Shown one piece after another: positions 24,944 to 34,568 of a DNA stretch of 64,000 bases. Source of the stretch: Pseudomonas capsici (GTDB lineage Bacteria; Pseudomonadota; Gammaproteobacteria; Pseudomonadales; Pseudomonadaceae); contig NZ_JAFGZD010000001.1 of NCBI RefSeq assembly GCF_017165765.1, positions 124,001 through 188,000 on the forward strand, in the 5' to 3' direction. The translations under genes were made by a program, and so were the position numbers. Numbering within the stretch: position 1 is the first letter of the stretch; every line of letters starts with the position of its first letter. The notes beneath the pieces are model-generated. The model was not told the origin of the DNA. It made no database searches and saw only the letters and a list, made by a program, of their open reading frames with translations.

Positions 24944-27900
24944 GCGAAGGGCGTTTCAATCTGTCGGCGCTGGCCGTTCGCGAGCGATCCATCACGCTGT
25001 TCCTGATCTTTCTGATATCCGCTGCCGGGATACTGGCGTTCTTCGGGCTTGGACGGGCAGAGGACCCGCCTTTCACGGTCAAGCAGATGACGATCATCAC
25101 CGCCTGGCCGGGCGCTACTGCACAGGAAATGCAGGATCAGGTCGCCGAGCCTCTGGAAAAGCGCATGCAGGAACTGCGCTGGTATGACCGTACTGAAACC
25201 TACACCCGTCCGGGCATGGCTTTCACCATGGTCTCGCTGCTCGACAGCACGCCGCCGTCGCAAGTGCAGGAAGAGTTCTATCAGGCGCGCAAGAAACTCG
25301 ATGACGAAGCCAAGCTCCTGCCTGCGGGTGTCGTCGGCCCGCTGGTCAACGACGAGTTTTCGGATGTGACCTTCGCCTTGTTCGCCCTGAAAGCCAAGGG
25401 CGAGCCGCAACGCCTGCTGGTCCGCGATGCCGAATCCTTGCGTCAGCGCTTGCTGCATGTGCCGGGAGTGAAGAAGGTCAACATCATTGGCGAACAGGCT
25501 GAGCGCATCTATGTGTCGTTCTCCCATGATCGCCTCGCGACGCTGGGGGTTTCTCCTCAGGAAATCTTTGCCGCGCTGAACAGCCAGAACGTGCTGACGC
25601 CTGCCGGTTCGATCGAAACCCTGGGGCCACAGGTTTTTCTGCGTCTGGACGGTGCTTTCGACCAGTTGAAAAAGATCCGTGACACACCGGTTTCGGTACA
25701 GGGCCGCACGCTGAAGCTCTCGGACGTGGCAACGGTCGAGCGTGGTTACGAGGACCCGGCGACCTTCATGGTGCGCAACAATGGCGAGCCGGCCTTGCTG
25801 TTGGGCGTCGTGATGCGCGAAGGCTGGAACGGCCTGGACCTGGGCAAGGCCCTCGATGTCGAGACGAACAAAATCAATCAGAGCATGCCGCTGGGTATGA
25901 CCCTGAGCAAAGTCTCCGACCAGTCGGTGAATATCAACTCGTCGGTCGGCGAGTTCATGGTCAAGTTTTTCATCGCATTGCTGGTGGTCATGCTGGTCTG
26001 CTTCTTCAGCATGGGCTGGCGCGTGGGTGTCGTGGTGGCAGCAGCCGTGCCCTTGACGCTGGCGGTGGTGTTCGTGGTGATGGCAGCCACCGGCAAGAGT
26101 TTCGACCGTATCACCCTGGGCTCGCTGATCCTGGCACTGGGGTTGCTGGTTGACGATGCGATCATCGCCATCGAAATGATGGTGGTGAAAATGGAGGAGG
26201 GCTACAGCCGCATCAAGGCCTCGGCCTATGCCTGGAGCCATACCGCCGCGCCCATGCTTTCCGGCACCCTGGTCACCGCCATCGGCTTCATGCCCAACGG
26301 TTTTGCGCAATCGACAGCGGGCGAATACACCAGCAACATGTTCTGGATTGTCGGCATTGCCCTGATTGCTTCCTGGGTGGTCGCCGTGGCGTTCACGCCT
26401 TATCTGGGCGTGAAGTTGCTGCCGGAGCTCAAGCAGGTCGAGGGCGGTCATGAAGCCATCTACAACACCAGGAACTACAACCGTTTCCGCAGGGTTCTGA
26501 CCCGGGTCATCGCCCGCAAGTGGCTGGTCGCCGGAACCGTGATCGGTACCTTCGTGGTTGCCGTGCTTGGCATGGGGCTGGTCAAGAAACAGTTCTTCCC
26601 GACCTCCGATCGTCCCGAGGTGCTGGTCGAAGTACAGATGCCTTACGGAACCTCCATCGAGCAGACCAGTGCGGCCACGAGCAAGGTTGAGGCCTGGCTG
26701 AAAAAGCAGGAAGAGGCCCGGGTCGTCACGGCTTACATTGGTCAGGGCGCTCCACGTTTCTTCCTGGCGATGGCACCGGAACTGCCCGATCCATCGTTCG
26801 CCAAGGTGGTGGTGCTGACCGCCAGTCAGGAAGAGCGTGAAGCGCTGAAGTTGCGTCTGCGCCAGGCGGTGGCCGAAGGGCTGGCTCCCGAAGCGCAGGT
26901 GCGGGTTACGCAACTGGTGTTTGGTCCTTATTCGCCGTTCCCCGTCGCTTACCGCGTAAGCGGGCCCGATCCGGCGAAGTTGCGCGAAATCGCCGCACAG
27001 ATGCAGAAAGTGCTGCAGGCCAGCCCGTTGATGAGGACCGTCAACAGCGACTGGGGCCCGCTGGTGCCGACCCTGCATTTCTCTCTGGATCAGGACCGTT
27101 TGCAGGCGGTAGGCCTGACCTCCAGTGCCGTCGCGCAACAATTGCAGTTCTTGCTCACCGGTACGCCCATTACTGCGGTGCGCGAGGATATCCGCTCGGT
27201 GCAGGTGGTCGGTCGTGCTGCTGGCGATATCCGTCTGGATCCCGCGAAGATTGCCGGTTTCACCCTGGTGGGCTCTGCCGGGCAGCGGATTCCGCTCTCT
27301 CAGGTCGGTGAAGTCGATGTACGCATGGAAGATCCCGTCCTGCGCCGTCGTGACCGTACCCCGACCATCACGGTGCGTGGCGACACCGCCGAAGGTCTGC
27401 AGCCGCCGGATGTTTCCAGCGTGGTCCTGAAACAGCTGCAACCGGTGATCGACACGCTTCCCGATGGTTACCGGATTGTGGAAGCCGGTTCGAGCGAAGA
27501 GTCGGGCAAGGCCAGCAAGGCAATGTTGCCACTGTTCCCCATCATGATCGCCATGACGCTGCTGATCATCATCCTGCAGGTGCGCTCGATGTCGGCGATG
27601 GTGATGGTGTTCATGACTGCGCCTCTGGGATTGATCGGCGTGGTGCCGACCTTGTTGCTGTTCCAGCAGCCATTCGGCATCAATGCTCTGGTCGGGCTGA
27701 TTGCGCTATCGGGCATCCTGATGCGCAACACCCTGATCCTCATAGGTCAGATCCAGGACAACAAGGCTCAAGGTCTGGAGCCGTTCCGGGCCGTGGTCGA
27801 AGCCACCGTGCAGCGTGCCCGGCCGGTGCTGCTGACCGCACTGGCGGCCATTCTGGCCTTTATCCCGCTGACCCATTCGGTGTTCTGGGGAACGCTCGCC

Positions 27901-28026
27901 TACACCCTGATCGGCGGCACCCTGGGTGGCACCGTCATGACGCTGGTGTTCCTGCCGGCCATGTATGCCATCTGGTACCGGATCCGGCCCGATGACGAGT
28001 CGGCCGCAAAGGTGCAGCAGGCCTGA
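24940..28026 (+). CDS. RND efflux permease
   Basis: A 1,028-residue proton-driven exporter of the AcrB/HAE family. There are twelve membrane helices in two halves with two large periplasmic loops. Helix 4 carries the proton-relay aspartate pair in LGLLVDDAIIAIEMMVVKME. The N-terminus FNLSALAVRERSITLFLIFL is of the less-studied branch that shares operons with TetR and a single adaptor. Substrates are unknown but are likely hydrophobic toxicants or plant compounds. A GC-rich hairpin without a T-run follows the stop. Confidence 0.95.
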   Translation: MSEGRFNLSALAVRERSITLFLIFLISAAGILAFFGLGRAEDPPFTVKQMTIITAWPGATAQEMQDQVAEPLEKRMQELRWYDRTETYTRPGMAFTMVSLLDSTPPSQVQEEFYQARKKLDDEAKLLPAGVVGPLVNDEFSDVTFALFALKAKGEPQRLLVRDAESLRQRLLHVPGVKKVNIIGEQAERIYVSFSHDRLATLGVSPQEIFAALNSQNVLTPAGSIETLGPQVFLRLDGAFDQLKKIRDTPVSVQGRTLKLSDVATVERGYEDPATFMVRNNGEPALLLGVVMREGWNGLDLGKALDVETNKINQSMPLGMTLSKVSDQSVNINSSVGEFMVKFFIALLVVMLVCFFSMGWRVGVVVAAAVPLTLAVVFVVMAATGKSFDRITLGSLILALGLLVDDAIIAIEMMVVKMEEGYSRIKASAYAWSHTAAPMLSGTLVTAIGFMPNGFAQSTAGEYTSNMFWIVGIALIASWVVAVAFTPYLGVKLLPELKQVEGGHEAIYNTRNYNRFRRVLTRVIARKWLVAGTVIGTFVVAVLGMGLVKKQFFPTSDRPEVLVEVQMPYGTSIEQTSAATSKVEAWLKKQEEARVVTAYIGQGAPRFFLAMAPELPDPSFAKVVVLTASQEEREALKLRLRQAVAEGLAPEAQVRVTQLVFGPYSPFPVAYRVSGPDPAKLREIAAQMQKVLQASPLMRTVNSDWGPLVPTLHFSLDQDRLQAVGLTSSAVAQQLQFLLTGTPITAVREDIRSVQVVGRAAGDIRLDPAKIAGFTLVGSAGQRIPLSQVGEVDVRMEDPVLRRRDRTPTITVRGDTAEGLQPPDVSSVVLKQLQPVIDTLPDGYRIVEAGSSEESGKASKAMLPLFPIMIAMTLLIIILQVRSMSAMVMVFMTAPLGLIGVVPTLLLFQQPFGINALVGLIALSGILMRNTLILIGQIQDNKAQGLEPFRAVVEATVQRARPVLLTALAAILAFIPLTHSVFWGTLAYTLIGGTLGGTVMTLVFLPAMYAIWYRIRPDDESAAKVQQA

Positions 28027-28036
28027 TAGACCATAG

Positions 28037-28062
28037 GGCACCACGTCCCGGGTCGTGGTGCC
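28037..28062. terminator. hairpin after RND operon
   Basis: Stem GGCACCACG / CGTGGTGCC with an 8-nt loop, between the permease and the FabF-type gene. No U-tract follows, so it may only attenuate. Confidence 0.5.
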
Positions 28063-28086
28063 GATAGTGTAATGAAGAGGTTTTGA

Positions 28087-29379
28087 ATGACAGATTTCAC
28101 GGCTCAAAAACGAATCGTAGTAACCGGCGTAGGCCTGGTCGGGCCGCTGGGGTGTGGCGTTGAGCATGTCTGGCCGCGCTTGCTGGCCGGACAGTCCGGT
28201 ATCCGCCAACTCCCGGAACCGATCACTGACGGCACGGGCGTTGCCGTAGGCGGCCAGGTGCCGTCGCTGGAAGAGGATGCCATCGCGGGTTACGACCCGG
28301 AGCGCCTGATCCCGGCCAAGGATCGCAAGAAGATGGATCGCTTCATCGAGTTTGCGCTGGTGGCCGCCCATGAGGCTCTGGAACAGGCAGGCTGGCAGCC
28401 CGCTGATGAAGCGGAACAGCAGCGGACGGCGACCATCATTGCATCGGGCGTGGGTGGTTTCGGTGCCATCGCCGAAGCCGTACGGACTACCGATGCCCGT
28501 GGCCCGCGCAGACTGTCGCCATTCACCGCGCCGTCCTTCCTGGCCAACATGGCGGCCGGACATGTTTCCATCAAGTACGGTTTCAAAGGCCCGCTCGGTG
28601 CGCCGGTGACTGCTTGCGCAGCCGGTGTGCAAGCCATTGGCGACGCGGCAAGGCTCATCAGAAGCGGCGAGGCCGATATCGCGGTGTGCGGCGGCACGGA
28701 GGCGGCCATCGATCGGGTGACCCTGGGTTGCTTTGCGGCAGCCCGTGCCTTGTCCACCGGTTTTGCCGAGCGGCCAGAGGAAGCCTCGCGTCCCTTTGAT
28801 CGTGACCGCGACGGCTTTGTCATGTCCGAAGGTGCCGGGTTACTGGTCATCGAATCGCTTGAACACGCTCTGGCCCGTGGCGCCACGCCCTTGGCGGAAC
28901 TGGTGGGCTACGGCACCAGCGCCGATGCCTATCACCTGACCGCAGGGCCCGAAGATGGCGGAGGAGCCCGGCGCGCCATGCAGCAGGCCTTGCGACAGGC
29001 CGGTCTGAGCCCGGACGAAATCCAGCACATCAATGCCCACGCCACGTCGACTCAAGTGGGCGACAAGGGCGAGCTGGCCGCCATCCGCTCGGTGTTTGGT
29101 GCAGGTTCTGGCGTGGCGATTACCTCGACCAAATCCGCTACCGGACATCTGCTGGGAGCGGCGGGGGGCATTGAAGCCATCTTTACGGTACTGGCGCTGC
29201 GCGATCAGATCGTGCCGCCCACACTGAACCTCAATCAACCGGACGAAGCGGCAGAAGGGCTTGACCTTGTCGGCCCGACCGCCCGCAAACTGCCGCTGAC
29301 GCATGCGCTGTCCAACGGCTTCGGTTTTGGTGGTGTGAATGCCAGTGTCGTTTTCCGTCGTTGGGAGCCTGCAGCTTGA
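28087..29379 (+). CDS. fabF: beta-ketoacyl-ACP synthase II (FabF-type)
   Basis: A 430-residue condensing enzyme that extends acyl-ACP with malonyl-ACP. The catalytic triad is visible: Cys177 in VTACAAGVQA, His in INAHATSTQVGD and His in SATGHLLGAAGG. The C-terminal GFGFGGVNASVVF is typical. It begins 60 bp after the efflux permease on the same strand and could be co-transcribed. It is not next to acpP or fabG, so it is probably an accessory copy and not the housekeeping FabF. Confidence 0.93.
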   Translation: MTDFTAQKRIVVTGVGLVGPLGCGVEHVWPRLLAGQSGIRQLPEPITDGTGVAVGGQVPSLEEDAIAGYDPERLIPAKDRKKMDRFIEFALVAAHEALEQAGWQPADEAEQQRTATIIASGVGGFGAIAEAVRTTDARGPRRLSPFTAPSFLANMAAGHVSIKYGFKGPLGAPVTACAAGVQAIGDAARLIRSGEADIAVCGGTEAAIDRVTLGCFAAARALSTGFAERPEEASRPFDRDRDGFVMSEGAGLLVIESLEHALARGATPLAELVGYGTSADAYHLTAGPEDGGGARRAMQQALRQAGLSPDEIQHINAHATSTQVGDKGELAAIRSVFGAGSGVAITSTKSATGHLLGAAGGIEAIFTVLALRDQIVPPTLNLNQPDEAAEGLDLVGPTARKLPLTHALSNGFGFGGVNASVVFRRWEPAA

Positions 29380-29468
29380 GTGTAAGCAGGGTTATCGATT
29401 GGTCCTTCAGAAATGCTTCTTAATCAGTAGAATGCGCCTTTACGCTTGCCTGTTCTGAAGGAGTTTTC

Positions 29469-30053
29469 GTGGATAACCGTATTCGCCCAGTCGAGCTGGA
29501 AAAGGCCTACAGACTGATCAATCACGGTCCTGCCGTGCTGGTTTCCTCCAGCCATGGCGGGACCCATAACGTCATGTCGGCTTCGTGGGCCTGTGCTCTG
29601 GACTTTTCTCCGCCCAAGGTCACGGTGGTCATCGACAAGATGACCAAAACCCGTGGGCTTGTCGAAAAGAGTGGTTACTTCGCTTTGCAAGTACCGACCG
29701 TGGAGCAGGTGCAACAGGTCTATGACGTGGGTACGCAAAGTCTGACCTTTATGCCGGACAAGCTGGAAAAGTCAGGCGTCGAGCTGTTTCGTATCGAAGG
29801 ACACGAGACTCCGCTGGTGGCGGGTTGTTCGGCCTGGCTGATCTGCAAGCTTGTACCTGAGCCCCATAACCAGCAGACCTACGATTTGTTCATCGGTGAG
29901 GTTGTAGGGGCCTGGGCCGATGAGCGAGCCTTCAAGGATGGCCATTGGGCATTCGAGACCGCCGATCCCCGCTGGCGCAGCCTGCACTACATCGCCGGCG
30001 GGACTTTTTACGCCATCGGCGATCTGGTCCGGGTTGCAAGTGAAGAGGAATAA
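29469..30053 (+). CDS. flavin reductase-like protein (FMN split barrel)
   Basis: A 194-residue protein with the FMN-binding split-barrel pattern PAVLVSSSHGGTHNVMSASW, FSPPKVTVVIDKMTKTRGLV and a C-terminal LHYIAGGTFYAIGD. Members bind FMN and reduce it or related substrates with NAD(P)H. GTG 29469 is chosen because AAGGAG precedes it. It ends at the terminator at 30071, shared with the convergent aldehyde dehydrogenase. Confidence 0.88.
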   Translation: MDNRIRPVELEKAYRLINHGPAVLVSSSHGGTHNVMSASWACALDFSPPKVTVVIDKMTKTRGLVEKSGYFALQVPTVEQVQQVYDVGTQSLTFMPDKLEKSGVELFRIEGHETPLVAGCSAWLICKLVPEPHNQQTYDLFIGEVVGAWADERAFKDGHWAFETADPRWRSLHYIAGGTFYAIGDLVRVASEEE

Positions 30054-30070
30054 CCTGCTGTAAAGAATTC

Positions 30071-30089
30071 GGGGAGCGCAAGGCTCCCC
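30071..30089. terminator. hairpin between convergent genes
   Basis: Stem GGGGAGC / GCTCCCC, loop GCAAG, extended by flanking ATTC and GAAT. It can serve both the flavin reductase and the aldehyde dehydrogenase transcripts. Confidence 0.75.
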
Positions 30090-30097
30090 TGAATCCA

Positions 30098-31489
30098 TCA
30101 GCGGCGATCCAGCCAGACGGTTTTCGCATTGCAGAACTCGCGCACGCCGAAGTGTGAAAGCTCACGGCCAAAGCCGCTTTTCTTCACCCCGCCGAAGGCC
30201 ACGCGCGGGTCTGAGGCGCAATAACCATTGATGAATACGCCGCCTGTTTCCAGCTCGTCAGCCAGTTGCTCGGCAAGTTCGACGTTGCGGGTGTAAATGG
30301 TCGAGGTCAGGCCGAACTCGCTGTCATTGGCCAGCTCCAGTGCATGCCTGGCATCGCGGGCGGTAATGATCGACGCCACCGGGCCGAACAACTCCTCCCT
30401 GAAAGACGTCATCCGGTCGGTGACATCGCTCAGCACCGTGGGCTCATAGAAGTTGCCAGCGCCTTCGGCTTTTTTTCCGCCCAGCAGCAGGGTCGCACCT
30501 TCGGCGAGAGTTGCTTGCACCTGCTGGTCCAGTTCGTCACGCAGATCGAAACGGGCCATGGGACCGATATAAGTCTCCGGGCTCGACGGATCGCCCATCG
30601 CCAGCAGACGAGTGGCTTCGACGAACTTGCGGGTGAAGGCTTCGACAACGCCCTGTTCGACGATCAGACGTTTGGCGGCAGCGCAGACCTGACCGGTGTT
30701 CTGATAGCGACCGATCACGGCGGCTTTCACCGCTTCATCCAGATCGGCATCGTTGAGCACGATAAAGGGATCGGAGCCGCCCAGTTCCAGTACGCATTTC
30801 TTCAAGGCGGCACCAGCCTGTGCGCCAATCGCAGTCCCGGCCCGCACGCTGCCGGTCAGGGTCACAGCGGCAATGCGCGGATCGGCAATGGCGCGTGATA
30901 CGCCTTCCTGAGCCACGTTGATCACTTCAAACACACCTTGCGGGAAGCCGGCCTGTTGCAGCGCATCGCGTATCAGATAGGCACAGCCCATCACGTTGGG
31001 CGCATGTTTGAGCACATAAGTGTTGCCGGCAAGCAGGACCGGAACGGCACCGCGCAGTACTTGCCAGACCGGGAAGTTCCAAGGCATGACCGCCAGGATA
31101 GGGCCAAGCGGGCGGTATTCGATACGCGCCTTGTTGTTTTCGACCAGTGTCGGCTCCGGTGCAAGCATGGCCGGGCCATGGCTGGCGTACCATTCGCAGA
31201 GTTGCGCACATTTCTCGATTTCGCCACGGGCCTGGGCGATGGGCTTACCCATTTCCCGGGTGATCATCTGCGCCATGGACGTTGCGTTGTCACGTAATGC
31301 CTTGCCCAGGGCAATCAGCCGTTGAGCGCGCTCATCGACCGTCTTGCGTCGCCATGATGCATAACCCTCAGTCGCACGGGAAAGCGCGGCATCCAGTGCC
31401 GAGTCAGACTCGAACGCATAATGGCCGACCTGTTCACCATTGGCCGGGTTGATCGAGATTGCATGGGTGTGGCTGGAAATCTGTGTCAT
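30098..31489 (-). CDS. NAD(P)-dependent succinate-semialdehyde-type dehydrogenase
   Basis: A 463-residue aldehyde dehydrogenase of the Sad/YneI type. Visible motifs are [20 protein letters not shown], the cofactor-binding [15 protein letters not shown], catalytic Glu in [12 protein letters not shown] and catalytic Cys in [11 protein letters not shown]. It oxidises succinate semialdehyde or a related short aldehyde. ATG 31489 follows an AGGA box. It is divergent from a LysR regulator, which probably controls it. Confidence 0.92.
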   Translation of the reverse strand: MTQISSHTHAISINPANGEQVGHYAFESDSALDAALSRATEGYASWRRKTVDERAQRLIALGKALRDNATSMAQMITREMGKPIAQARGEIEKCAQLCEWYASHGPAMLAPEPTLVENNKARIEYRPLGPILAVMPWNFPVWQVLRGAVPVLLAGNTYVLKHAPNVMGCAYLIRDALQQAGFPQGVFEVINVAQEGVSRAIADPRIAAVTLTGSVRAGTAIGAQAGAALKKCVLELGGSDPFIVLNDADLDEAVKAAVIGRYQNTGQVCAAAKRLIVEQGVVEAFTRKFVEATRLLAMGDPSSPETYIGPMARFDLRDELDQQVQATLAEGATLLLGGKKAEGAGNFYEPTVLSDVTDRMTSFREELFGPVASIITARDARHALELANDSEFGLTSTIYTRNVELAEQLADELETGGVFINGYCASDPRVAFGGVKKSGFGRELSHFGVREFCNAKTVWLDRR

Positions 31490-31591
31490 GACACCATCCT
31501 CTTGTGGGTGGGAATGGGGCCAGAGTATCGTCGTGCTATTTTTCGCGAAACTGAATAATAATGATCGTATCGTTCACGTTTGGAGAATGAA

Positions 31592-32461
31592 TTGGATCTT
31601 GTCCAGCTTGAAATCTTCAAGGCCGTTGCCGAGCAAGGCAGCATCAGCGCCGCGGCGCAGCATATCCATCGTGTACCCTCGAATCTGACCACGCGCATCA
31701 AGCAACTGGAAAGCGATCTGGGCGTCGAGCTGTTCATACGTGAAAAGCATCGCTTGCGCCTGTCACCGGCTGGCTGGAATTTCCTGGACTACGCCCGGCG
31801 TATTCTGGCGCTGGTGGAAGAGGCCCGCATGGCCATTTCCGGCGAAGAACCCCAAGGGCCGTTTTCCCTGGGCTCGCTGGAGAGCACGGCGGCGGTGCGT
31901 ATTCCTGCGCTGCTGGCGGCCTATAACCAGCAATACGCCAAGGTCGAACTGGACCTGTCCACGGGACCTTCCGGCACCATGATCGATGGCGTGCTGTCCG
32001 GGCGTCTGGTGGCAGCGTTCGTGGATGGGCCGGTGCTGCATCCGGCGCTGGAAGGCGTTCCTGTCTTCGAGGAGGAGATGGTGATCATTGCGCCGCTCAA
32101 CCATGCTCCCGTTACCCGAGGGCTGGATGTGAGCGGTGAAAGTATCTATGCCTTTCGCGCCAACTGTTCGTATCGCCATCACTTCGAGAGCTGGTTCACC
32201 GACGATGCATCCGTGCCGGGCAAGATCTACGAAATGGAGTCCTACCACGGCATGCTGGCCTGTGTGAGTGCGGGAGCGGGGCTGGCGCTGATGCCACGCA
32301 GCATGCTCGAAAGCATGCCGGGGTGTAGCACCGTAAGCATCTGGCCGCTGTCCGAGAAGTTCCGCTTTCTGCAGACCTGGCTGGTGTGGCGCAGGGGGAC
32401 GGTTTCCCAGAGTCTTACGCGGTTTGTGGAGTTGCTGGAGGCGCGGGAACCGCTTCAATGA
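31592..32461 (+). CDS. LysR-family transcriptional regulator
   Basis: A 289-residue LTTR starting at TTG 31592 ([17 protein letters not shown]) after GGAGA; an earlier TTG at 31580 is less likely. The helix-turn-helix is [20 protein letters not shown] with the recognition helix [16 protein letters not shown]. It is similar to LTTRs that regulate divergent efflux or dehydrogenase genes. The 100-bp gap to the aldehyde dehydrogenase start holds the shared promoter, with a TATCG-rich stretch. Confidence 0.9.
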   Translation: MDLVQLEIFKAVAEQGSISAAAQHIHRVPSNLTTRIKQLESDLGVELFIREKHRLRLSPAGWNFLDYARRILALVEEARMAISGEEPQGPFSLGSLESTAAVRIPALLAAYNQQYAKVELDLSTGPSGTMIDGVLSGRLVAAFVDGPVLHPALEGVPVFEEEMVIIAPLNHAPVTRGLDVSGESIYAFRANCSYRHHFESWFTDDASVPGKIYEMESYHGMLACVSAGAGLALMPRSMLESMPGCSTVSIWPLSEKFRFLQTWLVWRRGTVSQSLTRFVELLEAREPLQ

Positions 32462-32526
32462 TGTGCCGAACAGGGTTCGGAAGGTGTCATGTATGAGTAT
32501 TTTTCCTTTGCCCCAGGAGCGCCACG

Positions 32527-33231
32527 TTGTCTTGCAATAACCTTCCCCTCGTTCTGTTGCCCGGTTTGCTGAACGATGAGCGGCTTTGGGCTCATCAAGT
32601 GGCGGCTTTCGAGCCTTCACGCAGCGTTTCTGTTGCAGATCTTTCCCAGGACGACAGCATCGAGAAAATGGCTCGACGCACGCTGGAGCAGGCTCCACCG
32701 TTCTTTGCCCTGGCGGCTTTGTCGATGGGCGGATACGTGGCCATGGAAATCATGCGTCAGGCTCCCGAACGGGTGGTGGCGCTGGCGCTGTTCGACACCA
32801 TGGTCCGACCGGACAGCGAGGATCGGGCCAGAGTCAGGCGTGGCCTGCTGGAACTGGCGAAGCTGGGCAAGTTCATGGGCGTGACGCCTCACTTGCTGCC
32901 CCGGATCATTCATGCTCGTTGTCTGGGGACTGTCGCCGCGCAACAGGTAATGGATATGGCCCAGACCATTGGCAGGGAAGGGTTCATTCGCCAGCAGCAA
33001 GCGATTATCGAGCGCGAGGATTACCGGTCACTGCTGGAGACGATCAGTGTGCAGACCTTGATCGTCGTCGGTGAAAACGATGAAATCACGCCGGTAGAAG
33101 AGTCTGTATTCACTCAGCAAGGCATTGCCGGTTCGCGCCTGGTGGTTCTGCCCGAATGCGGCCATCTGCCGCCTCTGGAGTACCCTGAACGCACCACCGA
33201 ACTGTTGCAGGAATGGCTGAACGCGGTGTAA
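32527..33231 (+). CDS. alpha/beta-fold hydrolase
   Basis: A 234-residue cytoplasmic hydrolase. The nucleophile elbow is ALSMGGYV (Ser at about residue 73), the acid is in VGENDEITPV and the His in PECGHLPPLEYPE, a full catalytic triad. LVLLPGLLNDERLW provides the oxyanion strand. The start is TTG 32527 with CCAGGAG upstream. Substrate is unknown. It follows the LysR gene at 65 bp on the same strand. Confidence 0.88.
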   Translation: MSCNNLPLVLLPGLLNDERLWAHQVAAFEPSRSVSVADLSQDDSIEKMARRTLEQAPPFFALAALSMGGYVAMEIMRQAPERVVALALFDTMVRPDSEDRARVRRGLLELAKLGKFMGVTPHLLPRIIHARCLGTVAAQQVMDMAQTIGREGFIRQQQAIIEREDYRSLLETISVQTLIVVGENDEITPVEESVFTQQGIAGSRLVVLPECGHLPPLEYPERTTELLQEWLNAV

Positions 33232-33263
33232 CCGTATGAACTTACTGTTTGAGAACAATGCAC

Positions 33264-33288
33264 TGTGGGAGAGGGGCTGCCCGCGATG
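33264..33288. repeat. REP-like element
   Basis: TGTGGGAGAGGGGCTGCCCG(CGATG) matches the common Pseudomonas extragenic repeat start, TGTGGGAGCGGGCTTGCCCGCGATG, with two changes. It lies between the hydrolase and VOC genes. Confidence 0.7.
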
Positions 33289-33329
33289 AGGCAAGTTATC
33301 TACATCCCAGACCTATTCAGGGAGAAACC

Positions 33330-33710
33330 ATGCTTATCGATCATCTGGACCATCTGGTCCTCACTACCTGCGACGCAGCTGCCTGTGAGGATTTCTATAC
33401 CCGCATCATGGGCATGAGCCTGGAAACCTTCGGTAATGGCCGTACTGCCTTCCGCTTCGGCCAGCAAAAGATCAACCTGCATGTGCGCGGTCACGAATTC
33501 GAGCCCAAGGCGCATCTGCCCGTGCCCGGTGCGCTGGATCTCTGCTTTATCGCCGCCGGGCCTCTGGATGAAGTGATCGCCCATCTTCGGCAGCAGGACT
33601 GGCCGATAATTGAGGGGCCTGTGCAGCGAACCGGTGCCACGGGGCCGATCCGCTCGGTGTATGTTCGCGATCCTGACTTGAATTTGATCGAGATCTCCGA
33701 GTATTTGTGA
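33330..33710 (+). CDS. VOC-family protein
   Basis: A 126-residue vicinal-oxygen-chelate protein with ligands His (DHLDHLVLTT), His/Asp in the second module (GALDLCFIA) and Glu near the C-terminus (LIEISEYL). It is similar to small virulence-associated or biphenyl-type VOC proteins of unknown substrate. ATG 33330 follows GGGAGA. It is the last housekeeping-type gene before the T6SS locus. Confidence 0.87.
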   Translation: MLIDHLDHLVLTTCDAAACEDFYTRIMGMSLETFGNGRTAFRFGQQKINLHVRGHEFEPKAHLPVPGALDLCFIAAGPLDEVIAHLRQQDWPIIEGPVQRTGATGPIRSVYVRDPDLNLIEISEYL

Positions 33711-33771
33711 TTGGCAGGGCTAATAGCCTTGGGCTATTTTGTCAGCCGAACTTCACCCAGGGTGCCTGCCG

Positions 33772-34167
33772 ATGTCATGTCCGCAAGTCTGTGCCGGAGC
33801 CACGTTGCAATGCAGCTTCGGCGCTGCGCCTACGGTTCTGAACGTGCTGCCGACCAATCGCGTGCTGACCAGCAGCATGCCGGCGGCGACCATCATGGAT
33901 CACATTCCGTTAGTCAATATTCCCACCTTCGGAATGTGCATGAGCACCGCCAACCCGATGGTGATTGCCGCTACGGCAGCGGCATTGGGTGTGCTGACCC
34001 CCATGCCGTGCATTCCCGCGACGGCCTCGCCCTGGATTCCGGGAGGCGCACCCACGGTGCTGTTGGGCGGAATGCCAGCCATTGATTCCAACAGCATGCT
34101 GATGTGCAACTGGGCCGGGGTGATCAAGATCGTGATGCCAGGGCAGATGCAGATGTTGATTCCCTGA
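33772..34167 (+). CDS. PAAR-like T6SS spike-tip protein (DUF4150/DUF4280)
   Basis: A 131-residue protein that would cap the VgrG spike. It starts MSCPQVCAGATLQCSFGAAP and is rich in Met, Pro and Cys, with the PAAR-like blocks NVLPTNRVLTSSMPAATIMD and PMPCIPATASPWIPGGAPTV. It has no C-terminal toxin extension, so toxins would be delivered as separate proteins. It lies at the left edge of the T6SS locus in the orientation opposite to vgrG, followed at 34 bp by a small membrane protein. Confidence 0.85.
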   Translation: MSCPQVCAGATLQCSFGAAPTVLNVLPTNRVLTSSMPAATIMDHIPLVNIPTFGMCMSTANPMVIAATAAALGVLTPMPCIPATASPWIPGGAPTVLLGGMPAIDSNSMLMCNWAGVIKIVMPGQMQMLIP

Positions 34168-34201
34168 CCTGTGCAGGCTGATTGTTTTCAAGGATGAGTA
34201 G

Positions 34202-34504
34202 ATGAGTGCGTTGCTTTCCATCGTGGTCAGTGCCGTAGCACTGGCACTGGCTTCCCGACTGATGAATGTGGCGCTGGGTATTGTGCCAGCCGTACTGGTC
34301 GCTGCGTTTTCCTACGGTATGAGCCTGATGCTCGAGGGCAGCACGCAAGCGGTGCGCATCACCGTGGTGATGGTCGGGCTGCTGATCTACGTCGCGGGGC
34401 TGAAGCGCTTCACTGGCGAAAGCACCTGGACAGTCATCAAACTGATGATGGTGTGGATCATCGTATCGGTGCTGGTGGTTCAGGCCGCCATTCAGATCCT
34501 CTAA
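34202..34504 (+). CDS. small membrane protein of the T6SS locus
   Basis: A 100-residue, three- or four-helix membrane protein (hydrophobic runs at about 1-40, 55-70 and 80-98). It is almost without polar residues apart from LKRFTGESTW. It follows the PAAR-like gene in an apparent two-gene unit. No family is recognised. It may be a membrane immunity or accessory factor, inferred from position only. Confidence 0.65.
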   Translation: MSALLSIVVSAVALALASRLMNVALGIVPAVLVAAFSYGMSLMLEGSTQAVRITVVMVGLLIYVAGLKRFTGESTWTVIKLMMVWIIVSVLVVQAAIQIL

Positions 34505-34568
34505 GGACGGGACGCACGAGCTGTGTGCAGCTTTGTGCGCCTGGCTGATAGGTAAGCTCGTTGCCGGA

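Noticed and set aside
24787..27441. 884-codon open frame on the minus strand
   Set aside because: It lies opposite the RND permease and adaptor genes; its His/Arg/Gln-rich translation is a typical antisense shadow of high-GC coding sequence.
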